Shown: positions 7,623-15,292 of the stretch, in pieces
Layout of the letters: each line of letters starts with the position of its first letter
Position numbering within the stretch: position 1 is the stretch's first letter
NCBI GenBank assembly: GCA_944389585.1
Contig: CALXMW010000002.1
Location: 220,982 to 284,981, forward strand
Origin: an uncultured Kiritimatiellota bacterium
GTDB taxonomy: Bacteria; Verrucomicrobiota; Kiritimatiellia; RFP12; DVOR01
Reading direction: 5' to 3'
DNA length: 64,000 bases
The notes under the pieces: model-generated
Told to the model about the DNA's origin: nothing
The model's input: only the letters and a program-made list of their open reading frames with translations
The model's database searches: none
Made by a program: the position numbers and the translations under genes

Positions 7623-8902
7623 GCGCCGCCCCCCTCTCCCTTCTCCGTGCCGCTCTGTGTGGGCCTCCGTGGGTCTCCGTGATCTGAACAAACCTCCTCG
7701 AGGAAGCGGACGAACTCGGGGTAGATGGCGTCCATCATGAAGTTCTCGCGGGCGAGGCGGGCGGAGGCGAGGGCCTCGCGGGTGAGGCGCGAGCGTTGGT
7801 GGAGGTAGCCCGCCAGGAGGCGCTCGAGCCCCGCCTGGTCGCCCGCGCGGTACTGCGCGCCGGCGCCGTAGCGCGCGATGAGGGCCTCCGTCTCGCCGGT
7901 GAGGCAGCAGAGCATGGGGAGCCCGGCGGCGGTGTAGTCGGCCAGCTTGTAGGGGACGGCGACGCGGCTGTCGGGGAACATGGGCACAAGGGCCAGGTCG
8001 CTGTCGGCCAGCAGCTGCTGCATGTCCTCGTTGGGGAGGTAGCCGTGGAAGCGGATGGCGGGGCAGCCGGCGGCCTCGCGGCGCAGGAGGGCCTCGCGCG
8101 GACCGGTGCCGGCCAGGTCGAAGCGGAGGTTCTCGCCGCGCAGGGCCAGGGCGCGCACGGCGCGCACGGCGGTGAGGAGGTCGTAGCTGCGGCCCATGTT
8201 GCCCACGTAGATGAGGCGCAGGGGCTCGGTCTCGTCCAGGCTGTAGCGGTCGGCGCCGTTGTTCATGCGCATGATGCCGTGGTAGCAGAGGTGGCGGGGG
8301 GCGCGGCAGCCGTTGCGCATGGCCAGGCCCAGGTAGGTGACGCCCACGGCGCTCACCGCGTCGGCCCCGCGGTAGGCCGCGCGGGCGCGGCGGATGGGCC
8401 CGGCGCAGAGGACGCGCCAAAGCAGGTCGCGCAGCCAGGCGGGGCCGGGGATGAGGCGCGCGAAGTTCTCCGGCCAGGCGTCCATCACGTCGAGCGTCGC
8501 CTTGCAGCCCCAGCGCGCGCGCAGGCGCCGGGCGGCGGCGGCGGTCTCCATCGGCGGCCAGGAGGTGAGGATGAGGTCGGGCTTGGGGAAGTCGCCGCGC
8601 GCCACGCCGGCCACGGCCATCGCCTCCCAGGCGGCGGCGTAGAGGCGGTGGCTGCGGGCGCGGCGCAGGCCGACGTTGTCGAAATAGGGGCGGGTGGGGA
8701 CGAGGCGGACGCGGAAGCCCTCGGGGGCGTCGTAGACGGGCGGGAGGCTGCGGGGGGCCTTGGTGGCGTGCGAGAAGTCGCTGCTCCACCAGGTGACGCG
8801 GTGCCCGGCCTTGGCCAGCGCGCGGCAGAGGAGGTTGTAGCGCTGGGGGCGCCGCCCCTCGCCGGGCAGGTTGTCGAAGGGGTTGTTGACCCAGACCTCC
8901 AT
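7619..8902 (-). CDS. GT4-type glycosyltransferase
   Basis: A 427-aa GT-B fold glycosyltransferase. The N-terminal half begins MEVWVNNPFDNLPGEG, with a donor/acceptor Rossmann pattern and SSDFSHATK, as in WbuB-like amino-sugar transferases. The C-terminal half has the nucleotide-sugar site (PYKLADYTAAGLPML, then TGETEALIARYGAG). It probably acts in surface polysaccharide synthesis. The ATG at 8902 follows GGAG at 5 nt and overlaps the nadB stop by one base. Residues after about EEVCSDH appear to come from the inserted element, so the original C-terminus was replaced. Confidence 0.88.
   Translation of the reverse strand: MEVWVNNPFDNLPGEGRRPQRYNLLCRALAKAGHRVTWWSSDFSHATKAPRSLPPVYDAPEGFRVRLVPTRPYFDNVGLRRARSHRLYAAAWEAMAVAGVARGDFPKPDLILTSWPPMETAAAARRLRARWGCKATLDVMDAWPENFARLIPGPAWLRDLLWRVLCAGPIRRARAAYRGADAVSAVGVTYLGLAMRNGCRAPRHLCYHGIMRMNNGADRYSLDETEPLRLIYVGNMGRSYDLLTAVRAVRALALRGENLRFDLAGTGPREALLRREAAGCPAIRFHGYLPNEDMQQLLADSDLALVPMFPDSRVAVPYKLADYTAAGLPMLCCLTGETEALIARYGAGAQYRAGDQAGLERLLAGYLHQRSRLTREALASARLARENFMMDAIYPEFVRFLEEVCSDHGDPRRPTQSGTEKGEGGGA
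7643..7687 (-). repeat. Right inverted repeat of the GxxExxY element
   Basis: Inverted imperfect copy of 7170-7214. It encodes part of the C-terminal tail of the glycosyltransferase. Confidence 0.75.
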
Positions 8903-10515
8903 CACCACTCCTTCTCCGGGGCGCGCACCAGGTCGGTATCCTTGGCCAGGCGGAGGCGCTCGGGGCAGTCGAGGGTGTAATGCAGGCCGCGGCTCTCGCG
9001 GCGGGCCATGGCGGAGGCGACGATGAGCTCGGCCACGTCGGCGATGTTGCGCAGCTCCAGCACGTCGGCCGTCACCAGGTAGTCGAAGTAATACTCGTTA
9101 ATCTCCTCGCGGAGGTTCCGGACGCGGCGGAGGGCGCGGCGGAGGCGCTTGTCGGTGCGGACGATGCCCACGTAATCCCACATGCAGGTGCGCAGCTCCT
9201 GCCAGTTGTGCGCCACGAGCACCGCCTCGTCGGTCGGCACGGCATGGCCGTAGACCCAGTCGGGGATGACGACGTGCGCGGCGCTGGGAACGGGCTCGGC
9301 GCAGAGCGCCCGGGCGCATTCGCAGCCGCAGACGAGGGCCTCGAGCAGGGAGTTGCTGGCCAGGCGGTTGGCGCCGTGGAGCCCGGTGCAGGCGCATTCG
9401 CCGATGGCGTAGAGCCCGGGGAGCGTGGTGCGGCCCTCGACGTCCGCGGCGATGCCGCCGCAGAGGTAGTGCGCGGCCGGGACGATGGGGATGAGGTCGC
9501 GCGCCATGTCGATGCCGAACTCCAGACACTTGGCGTAGATGGCCGGGAAACGGCCCTTGAAGTAGGCCTCGCCCTTGTGGCGGATGTCCAGGCAGCAGAA
9601 GGGGTCGCCGCGCGTCTTCATCTCGTTGTCGATGGCGCGCGCGACGATGTCGCGCGGGGCCAGCGAGCCGCGCGGGTCGTACTTCTCCATGAAGGGCTTG
9701 CCGTCGCGCGTGACGAGGACGGCGCCCTCGCCGCGCACGGCCTCGCTGATGAGGAAGCGCTTGGCCTTGGGGTGGTAGAGGCAGGTGGGGTGGAACTGCA
9801 CCATCTCCATGTTGCGGATCTTGGCGCCGGCGCGCCAGGCCGCGGCGATGCCGTCGCCGGTGGCGATGTCGGGGTTGCAGGTGTATTGGTAGACCTTGCC
9901 GATGCCGCCGGTGGCCAGGATGACCGCGCCGGTGCGCACGGCCCAGATCTCGCCGGTCTCGGTGCTCAGCAGATAGGCGCCCACCACGCGGTTCTCCCCG
10001 CCCTGGTCGTGCAGGAAGCGCGTCGTCACCAGGTCGATAAGCAGCGTGTTCTCGCAGACGTGCAGACCCTTGGCGGCGCGGACGTGCGCGGCCAGCGTGC
10101 GCTCCACCTCGCGCCCGGTGATGTCGCCGGCGTGGAGGATGCGCCGCCGGGTGTGGCCGCCCTCGCGCGTCAGGTCGAAGCCCTCGGGGCAGGCCGAGCC
10201 CTCGGCCTTGGTGAAGGGCACGCCCAGGTCGATGAGCCGGCGCAGGCACGCGGGCCCGGCCTCGACGATGCGCCGCACCACGTCCTCGTGGCACAGGCCG
10301 GCGCCCGCGTCGAGCGTGTCGGCCACGTGCAGGTCAAAGCTGTCGTCCGCGCCCATCACGCAGGAGATGCCGCCCTGGGCGTGCGCGGTGTTCGCCTCGT
10401 CCAGCGCGGCCTTCGTCACCAGCAGCACGCGCCCGTGGCCGGCCAGGCCCATCGCGGCCATCGCGCCGGCGATGCCGCTGCCCACCACCAGATAGTCGCA
10501 GTCGATCGTCCTCAT
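8902..10515 (-). CDS. nadB: NadB, L-aspartate oxidase
   Basis: A 537-aa FAD enzyme converting L-aspartate to iminoaspartate for NAD synthesis. In anaerobes fumarate can serve as electron acceptor. Visible features are the FAD-binding GSGIAGAMAAM (12-22), the AHAQGGISCVMGADDS segment, the active-site region HPTCLYHPKAKRFLISEAVRGEGA, and the NadB/SdhA signature GANRLASNSLLEALV. The start at 10515 overlaps the fumarase stop as ATGA. No nadA or nadC is nearby. A fumarate-reductase-like flavoprotein is the alternative, but the C-terminal helical domain fits NadB. Confidence 0.93.
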   Translation of the reverse strand: MRTIDCDYLVVGSGIAGAMAAMGLAGHGRVLLVTKAALDEANTAHAQGGISCVMGADDSFDLHVADTLDAGAGLCHEDVVRRIVEAGPACLRRLIDLGVPFTKAEGSACPEGFDLTREGGHTRRRILHAGDITGREVERTLAAHVRAAKGLHVCENTLLIDLVTTRFLHDQGGENRVVGAYLLSTETGEIWAVRTGAVILATGGIGKVYQYTCNPDIATGDGIAAAWRAGAKIRNMEMVQFHPTCLYHPKAKRFLISEAVRGEGAVLVTRDGKPFMEKYDPRGSLAPRDIVARAIDNEMKTRGDPFCCLDIRHKGEAYFKGRFPAIYAKCLEFGIDMARDLIPIVPAAHYLCGGIAADVEGRTTLPGLYAIGECACTGLHGANRLASNSLLEALVCGCECARALCAEPVPSAAHVVIPDWVYGHAVPTDEAVLVAHNWQELRTCMWDYVGIVRTDKRLRRALRRVRNLREEINEYYFDYLVTADVLELRNIADVAELIVASAMARRESRGLHYTLDCPERLRLAKDTDLVRAPEKEW

Positions 10516-11363
10516 GACACCCCCTCCAAAACCGCCGTGTGCCTGCGGCAGGCCCAACAGCCATACGCCACCGTCACGAAGAACGAGGCCGGCAGGCGCG
10601 TCCGCGCCGCCAGCTTCACCCCCAGCAGGGTCGTCCTCCCGCCCAGGCCCATCGGCCCGATCCCCAGGCCGTTGGCCTCCTCCAGCAGCCGCCGCTCCAG
10701 CGCCGCCAGCGCCGGCACGGGCGAGGCATCCCCCAACGGCCTGAGCAGCTGCTCCTTGGCCACGGCGAAGCCCTCGGCGCGGTCGGCCCCGACGCAGACG
10801 CCCAGGATGCCCGGGGCGCACCCCTGGCCCTGGATGGCCTGCACCGCGTCCAGCACGCAGGCGCGCACGCCGGCCAGGTCGCGCCCCGCCCCGAGCCGCG
10901 CGTCGGGCAGGGAATACTGGCACCCCATGTTCTCCGAGCCGCCGCCCTTCAGCAGGAGCGTCACCTCCGGCGCGGGCACGTCGGCCTCGGCGAAGTGGTG
11001 GACGGGGAGGCCCGGGGCGACGTTGCCGCCCACCGTCGCGCCGGTGAGCGCGTCGACGGTGTTCTCGCGCAGCCAGCCGCGGCGGGTGGCCTCGCGCACG
11101 GCCTCGGCGGCGGCGCGCGTGAGCGGCCCCTGGGGCGTCCCCGGCGGCACGCGCCAGAAGAAGGTCGGCGTCCCGGTGTCCTGGCAGAGGGGCACGCCGC
11201 GCCCGCGCGCCACGCGGCAATTCTCGACGATGGTGCGCAGCGTCCCGCGCGCGGGCTCGCCCTCCTCCTCCGCGGCGCGCTCGAGCGCCCCGAGCACGTC
11301 CCCGGGCAGCTCGCACGCCGCGCGACGCACCAGATCCAACAGCACAGCCTTGGCCTTGTCCAT
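10512..11363 (-). CDS. Class I fumarate hydratase / tartrate dehydratase alpha subunit
   Basis: 283 aa, matching the N-terminal (alpha) domain of iron-sulfur fumarases and TtdA. Likely [4Fe-4S] ligands are C60 (PLCQDTG), C148 (ENMGCQ) and C182 (GQGCAPG). The family block GIGPMGLGGRTTLLGVK and terminal YGCWACRRH are present. In two-subunit enzymes a beta subunit completes the active site; none is in the window. Coupled by ATGA to nadB, it could hydrate fumarate or remove the product when NadB uses another acceptor. Fumarase versus tartrate dehydratase cannot be settled here. Confidence 0.88.
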   Translation of the reverse strand: MDKAKAVLLDLVRRAACELPGDVLGALERAAEEEGEPARGTLRTIVENCRVARGRGVPLCQDTGTPTFFWRVPPGTPQGPLTRAAAEAVREATRRGWLRENTVDALTGATVGGNVAPGLPVHHFAEADVPAPEVTLLLKGGGSENMGCQYSLPDARLGAGRDLAGVRACVLDAVQAIQGQGCAPGILGVCVGADRAEGFAVAKEQLLRPLGDASPVPALAALERRLLEEANGLGIGPMGLGGRTTLLGVKLAARTRLPASFFVTVAYGCWACRRHTAVLEGVS

Positions 11364-11372
11364 AACCGCCCT

Positions 11373-11378
11373 ATGATA
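11373..11378 (-). promoter_or_regulatory. -10 element of the fumarase-nadB unit
   Basis: TATCAT preceded by TTTGC, 9 nt before the fumarase ATG. This leaves at most a very short leader. AGGG in that spacer might serve as a ribosome site if transcription starts further up. Confidence 0.45.
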
Positions 11379-11397
11379 GCAAACGGCGCGGGGCCGG

Positions 11398-12426
11398 TCA
11401 GAGCCCGCCGAAGAAGAGCGAGGTGAAGGAGGTGATGGGGGCGGTGTCGCGCATGTTGTCGATGATCTGGCGGACGTCCTTGATGGTGGCCTCGGCCTCG
11501 TCGGCGAGGGTCCGGTCGTTGACGAGGCGGCCCAGGGTGCCGTGGCCGTCGTTGAGCTTCCGGGAGACGTCGCGGAGGTTGGCGGCGGTGGCCTCGAGGT
11601 CCGCCATCAGCGGCGAGCCGCCGGAGAGGAGGCGCCCCAGGGGGGCCCGCGGGTCGTTGAGCGCGGCGGTGGCGGCCCTGAGGTTGGCGAGCGTCTCCTT
11701 CAGGTCGTCGTAGGTGGAGGAATCCTCGCGCAGCAGCTGGCCCAGGAGCCCCTTGCCCTGGCGCAGGTCTGCCGAGACGGCCGCGAGATCCCCGGACAGA
11801 CGCCTGGCGTTGTCGAGCGTGGCCTCGAGCGCGGCGTACGTGGTGTCGTCCGGCGAGAGGAGGCGGCCGACCAACCCCTGCCCGCCGCGGACGCGCGAGG
11901 AGATCTCCGCCAGGTCGGCCGAGGCCCCGCGGAGGTTGACGATGAGGGCCCGCACGTCGCGCGGGTCGAAGGCCTCGCGCAGTTCCCCCACCAGGGCCCC
12001 GAGCTCGCGCATCACATCCTGCGGCGGCAGGCCGCGCACCCGCGCGCCCTCGGGCAGCGGCCCGTCGGCCACCCCCTGGTCCAGCTCCAGGCACGCCCCG
12101 CCGAGGACGGAGGTGGCGGCGACGGAGGCCGTGGCGTCGGCCTGCAGGGGGATGGCCGAGTCGATGGCGAAGGTGACGACGACGCGGTCGCGGGCCAGGC
12201 GCAGGTGCCGCACGGCGCCCACCTTCATGCCGCGCACGGTCACCGGGTCCTGCTCGCGCAGGGCGCCCACGCGCTCGAAGACGGCCTCGCGCACGACGTC
12301 GCGCCGGCCGCGGAAGAGATCCACGCCGCTGATGACGATGGTGAAGAACCCCAGCAGCGCCACCACGGCCGCCACGAAAAGGCCGGTCAGCAGGTCTGGC
12401 AGAAGGGATTGGGATTTGGCGCTCAT
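11398..12426 (-). CDS. mlaD: MlaD-like MCE-domain lipid transporter subunit
   Basis: 342 aa: an N-terminal membrane anchor (LLTGLFVAAVVALLGFFTIVISG), an MCE domain (~35-125) and a long helical tail. The tail carries four copies of a glycine-centred motif (GQGLVGRLL, GKGLLGQLL, RAPLGRLL, GHGTLGRLV) about 40-45 residues apart, separating Ala/Leu-rich helices. MCE proteins form hexameric lipid-conducting assemblies in the periplasm. The gene starts in an ATGA overlap with the ATPase gene, so E-F-D are translated together. No mlaA, mlaB or mlaC is present. Confidence 0.93.
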   Translation of the reverse strand: MSAKSQSLLPDLLTGLFVAAVVALLGFFTIVISGVDLFRGRRDVVREAVFERVGALREQDPVTVRGMKVGAVRHLRLARDRVVVTFAIDSAIPLQADATASVAATSVLGGACLELDQGVADGPLPEGARVRGLPPQDVMRELGALVGELREAFDPRDVRALIVNLRGASADLAEISSRVRGGQGLVGRLLSPDDTTYAALEATLDNARRLSGDLAAVSADLRQGKGLLGQLLREDSSTYDDLKETLANLRAATAALNDPRAPLGRLLSGGSPLMADLEATAANLRDVSRKLNDGHGTLGRLVNDRTLADEAEATIKDVRQIIDNMRDTAPITSFTSLFFGGL

Positions 12427-13175
12427 GGCATGGCCTCCAGGCTTTGCGCCTCCAAAAAGGCGCGGACGTCGGGGTGCGGCGCGGCCAGCAGGTCGCGCGG
12501 GGCGGCCACCTGCAGGAAGCGGCCGCCCTTGAGAAAGGCGATGCGGTCGGCGATGCGCAGGGCGCCGGCCAGGTCGTGCGTCACGACCACGCAGGCGGCG
12601 CCGCGCGCCCGCCCGATCCGGGCGATGAGCCCGTCCACCGTGCGGGCCATGACGGGGTCGAGCCCCGAGGTCGGCTCGTCGAAGAAGAGCGCCTCCGGGT
12701 CCTCGATGATGGCGCGGGCGAAGGCGGCGCGCTTGACCATGCCGCCGGAGACCTCGGCGGGGTAGAGGTCCCCCGCGTCCCCCAGCCCCACCTCGCCCAG
12801 GGCCGCGGCCACGCGCCGGGCGATCTCGCCCTCCGGCAGGCGCGCGCGCTCCTCCAGCGGCAGGGCCACGTTCTGCGCCAGCGTCTTCCAGCCCAAAAGC
12901 GCCCCGCCCTGGAAGAGGAAGCCCACGCGCCTGCGCAGCGCCGCGAGCGCACCCGCCGAGAGCGCCGAAAGGTCCTCCCCCAGCAGGCGCACGGCGCCCG
13001 AGGTGGGGAAGAGCTGCCCGGAGGCCAGGCGCAGCGTCACGGATTTGCCCGTGCCCGAGGGGCCGATGATGGCCACGATCTCGCCCTTCGCCACGCGCAG
13101 CGAAAGCCCGTCGAGCACCACGCGCGCGCCGAAGGCCTTGCGCACGCCCTCGAAGGCCACGGCCTCAGAAGACAT
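12423..13175 (-). CDS. mlaF: MlaF-like ABC transporter ATPase
   Basis: 250 aa cytoplasmic ATPase that powers the MCE lipid transporter. Walker A GPSGTGKS, a Q-loop (FLFQGGALLGWKTLAQNV) typical of the Mla/Ttg2A branch, signature VSGGMVKRAAFARA and Walker B ALFFDEPTSGLDP are visible. Its start overlaps the end of mlaE by 11 bp. Confidence 0.95.
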   Translation of the reverse strand: MSSEAVAFEGVRKAFGARVVLDGLSLRVAKGEIVAIIGPSGTGKSVTLRLASGQLFPTSGAVRLLGEDLSALSAGALAALRRRVGFLFQGGALLGWKTLAQNVALPLEERARLPEGEIARRVAAALGEVGLGDAGDLYPAEVSGGMVKRAAFARAIIEDPEALFFDEPTSGLDPVMARTVDGLIARIGRARGAACVVVTHDLAGALRIADRIAFLKGGRFLQVAAPRDLLAAPHPDVRAFLEAQSLEAMP

Positions 13176-13950
13176 AGAAGCACCTCGTCACGAAATACCC
13201 GCCCACCAGGATCGCCAGGAAGGAGTAGACCACCGCCCGCCGCGTCGAGGCCCCCACCCCGGCCGCCCCCTGCCGCGTCGCGAAGCCCACCGCGCACGAG
13301 ATCCCCCCGACGAGCACCCCGAAGAAGGCCGCCTTCAGCAGCCCCACGTAGAGATCCTTCGGCTCCGCGGCCTCCACCACCTCGCCCATGAACTGCAGGA
13401 AGGGGATGCCCAGCTGCGTGTAGCCCACCAGCCCCCCGCCCACGAAGGCCACCACGCACGTGTAAAACGAGAGCAGCGGCGCCATCGCCACCAGCGCCCA
13501 CAGCCTCGGCGCCACCAGGAAGCGCACCGGGTCCACCCCCATCATCTCCAGCGCCGCCGTCTCGTCGCTCACCGTCATCGTCCCCAGCTGCGCGGCCATC
13601 GCGCTGCCCACGCACGCCGCGAGGATGATCCCCGTCATGAAGGGCCCCATCTCGCGCAGCATCGCGTACGCCAGCGTCATCGCCACCATCAGCTCCTGCG
13701 AGAACTGCCGGAAGGCGATCCCCAGCTGCAGGCTCAGGATCATCCCCGTGAACAGCGCCACCACCGTCGCCACCGCCAGCGAGCCCACGCCCACCACGTA
13801 CAGCTGGCGCGCCAGATCCCGCCGCCCCGCGCGCCGCGCCAGCACCCCCGGCAGGGCCGCCAGCCCCGCCCCCGTCAGCCGCGCCGTCCGCCCCACCCCG
13901 GCCAACGCCGCGCGCCAAAACCCGTCCACCGGCTCATGCAGCACCGTCAT
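13165..13950 (-). CDS. mlaE: MlaE-like lipid transporter permease
   Basis: 261 aa inner-membrane permease of the MlaE family, with an N-terminal amphipathic helix and about five membrane spans. Family segments include GMILSLQLGIAFRQF, LREMGPFMTGIILAACVGSAMAAQLGTM and DPVRFLVAPRLWALV. I chose the ATG at 13950 (MTVLHEPVDGF) because it makes an ATGA overlap with the preceding gene; an upstream in-frame start would add 7 residues. It presumably pairs with the MlaF- and MlaD-like proteins. Confidence 0.95.
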   Translation of the reverse strand: MTVLHEPVDGFWRAALAGVGRTARLTGAGLAALPGVLARRAGRRDLARQLYVVGVGSLAVATVVALFTGMILSLQLGIAFRQFSQELMVAMTLAYAMLREMGPFMTGIILAACVGSAMAAQLGTMTVSDETAALEMMGVDPVRFLVAPRLWALVAMAPLLSFYTCVVAFVGGGLVGYTQLGIPFLQFMGEVVEAAEPKDLYVGLLKAAFFGVLVGGISCAVGFATRQGAAGVGASTRRAVVYSFLAILVGGYFVTRCFYVF

Positions 13951-15191
13951 TCCTCGTCCTCCGTCGTCCACCAGAACAGCCCCCAGAACAGCTCATGGCG
14001 CGTCTCCCGCTCCCCCGCCCCGCGTTCCGCCGTGTAGAACGTCCAGAACGGCGCCCAGTTGCGCTCCACCGCGGGCACGTCCCGGATCGGGAACAAGATC
14101 AGCGAGCGCCGCCGCAGCCCCTCGTCCTCATGGAACGCGCTCGCGTAGAACGGCCACACCCGGAAATGGCTCGACTGCAGGCGCCCCCGCCCCCGCGCGT
14201 CGAAGGCATACGTCTCCTCGCTCACGTAAAACGGCCAGAACCGGCTGCGCCGCGTGAACTTGTTCTCCGTCGCCTGGCGCTCCCCCACCACCAGCGGATG
14301 CAGCAGCCACCACCCGCTGCGCGTGTTCCGATCCGTCATCCCCCACAGCCGCCAAGACTTCCACGTGCTCTCGCGCGCGTCCCGGTACCGCTCGAACAGC
14401 GGCCACGGGCAACGCAGCAGAAAGGCCCCGTCGCGCGTGTGCCGCCACTGGAAAAGCGGCGGCAGCACCCCCCCGCCCCACTCGCTGTCCGTCCGCACCC
14501 GCTCGGCCAACGGCCAGAGCATCCACCCCGTGCCCGAATGGTTCGGCGCCGTGAACGTGCGATCGTTCCACAGCGGCCACAGCACGAAGCGCGAGTCCAC
14601 CCCCCGCTCCCGCTTCGTCCCATACAGCGGCCACAGCGCCCAGCGCGTCCGGTCAGCGTCATACTTCAGCGAGAAGAACGGCCACAGCCAATAATCCCGC
14701 CGCACCCCCTGCGTGCCCCCCGTCCGGTAACTGAGCCAGAGCGGGAACAGCCGCCAGCGGAACTCCTCCAGCAAAAAGAACTTCGGCATTCGCCCCCACA
14801 CCGGGAAGAGCCCCCAGTACCCATCCTCCTCCCCCGCGCGCCCATTCACCCACAGCGGCGGGATCGAGAACGAATAATCCCGCGACCGGCGCGACGTCCT
14901 GTCCCGCTCCCACCAAAACGTCCAGATCACGCGCCACTGCCGCGCCTCCCCCCGCCACGAGAAATGCGTCAACGGCCAGACCACCTCCATGTCCTCGTCC
15001 CCCGGGTTCCGCGCCGAGCGCTCCCACGCATAGAACGGCCGGATCGCGAAGCGCGTCAGCCCCACCCCCTCCCGCGAGCCCCACTCGAAGAACGGCCCCA
15101 CGCGCAGGCGAAACGTCCCCGGCGCGTCCGGCGCGCCAAACGCCGACGCTCCCAGCAGGCAACACGCCAGAGCCATCCATAACATTCTCAT
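13947..15191 (-). CDS. Secreted tryptophan-rich repeat protein heading the Mla operon (unknown function)
   Basis: 414 aa; I do not recognise a named family. A signal peptide (MRMLWMALACCLLGASAFGA) precedes a region extremely rich in Trp, Arg and Phe. A recurring core, hydrophobic-W-P-[LF]-[FYW] (VVWPLTH, LWPFFS, LWPLYG, LWPLWN, MLWPLAE, PWPLFE, FWPFYV, VWPFYA), appears every 20-45 residues. This suggests repeated beta-hairpins, possibly an outer-membrane or periplasm-facing barrel. It is the first gene before mlaE with an ATGA overlap, so a role as the outer-membrane partner of the lipid transporter is an inference. The start lies 10 nt from a TATACT box, with no Shine-Dalgarno. Confidence 0.8.
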   Translation of the reverse strand: MRMLWMALACCLLGASAFGAPDAPGTFRLRVGPFFEWGSREGVGLTRFAIRPFYAWERSARNPGDEDMEVVWPLTHFSWRGEARQWRVIWTFWWERDRTSRRSRDYSFSIPPLWVNGRAGEEDGYWGLFPVWGRMPKFFLLEEFRWRLFPLWLSYRTGGTQGVRRDYWLWPFFSLKYDADRTRWALWPLYGTKRERGVDSRFVLWPLWNDRTFTAPNHSGTGWMLWPLAERVRTDSEWGGGVLPPLFQWRHTRDGAFLLRCPWPLFERYRDARESTWKSWRLWGMTDRNTRSGWWLLHPLVVGERQATENKFTRRSRFWPFYVSEETYAFDARGRGRLQSSHFRVWPFYASAFHEDEGLRRRSLILFPIRDVPAVERNWAPFWTFYTAERGAGERETRHELFWGLFWWTTEDEE

Positions 15192-15201
15192 CGGTTTGTA
15201 A

Positions 15202-15207
15202 AGTATA
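15202..15207 (-). promoter_or_regulatory. -10 element of the Mla operon
   Basis: TATACT in the context GATGTGGTATACT, an extended -10 shared by several units in this window. It ends 10 nt before the ATG at 15191, so the mRNA leader is only a few nucleotides or absent. Confidence 0.7.
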
Positions 15208-15264
15208 CCACATCTCCCCTCCCCCGCCGCAACCCCCTTCCCGCGCCCCGGCGCACGGCAGGCC

Positions 15265-15284
15265 GCACCCCCCGGAAGGGGCGC
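15265..15284 (-). terminator. Weak GC hairpin after the amino-acid ABC ATPase gene
   Basis: A 7-bp stem GCGCCCC/GGGGTGC (one G-T pair) with a 6-nt loop and no T-run. It lies between the ABC operon and the downstream Mla promoter. Confidence 0.35.
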
Positions 15285-15292
15285 CGCGGCGG

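Larger units (their letters stand above)
7170..7687. mobile_element. TIR-bounded 518-bp insertion carrying a GxxExxY gene
   Basis: Two 45-bp imperfect inverted repeats (7170-7214 and 7643-7687, about 36/45 identical) bound the GxxExxY gene. Both begin TCAGATCACGGAG and continue with CACGGAGG and GGCACG. The right repeat lies inside the 3' end of the glycosyltransferase reading frame, and the left repeat ends beside the gspE start codon. No transposase is encoded, so mobility would have to be supplied in trans. No clear target-site duplication is visible. Confidence 0.65.

Noticed and set aside
7619..7690. Glycosyltransferase as a truncated pseudogene
   Set aside because: Both GT-B lobes and the nucleotide-sugar site are complete; only the extreme tail is altered.
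8902..11316. An 804-aa NadB with an N-terminal extension
   Set aside because: The extension is the shadow of the fumarase gene; ATG 10515 gives the normal NadB start and an ATGA overlap.
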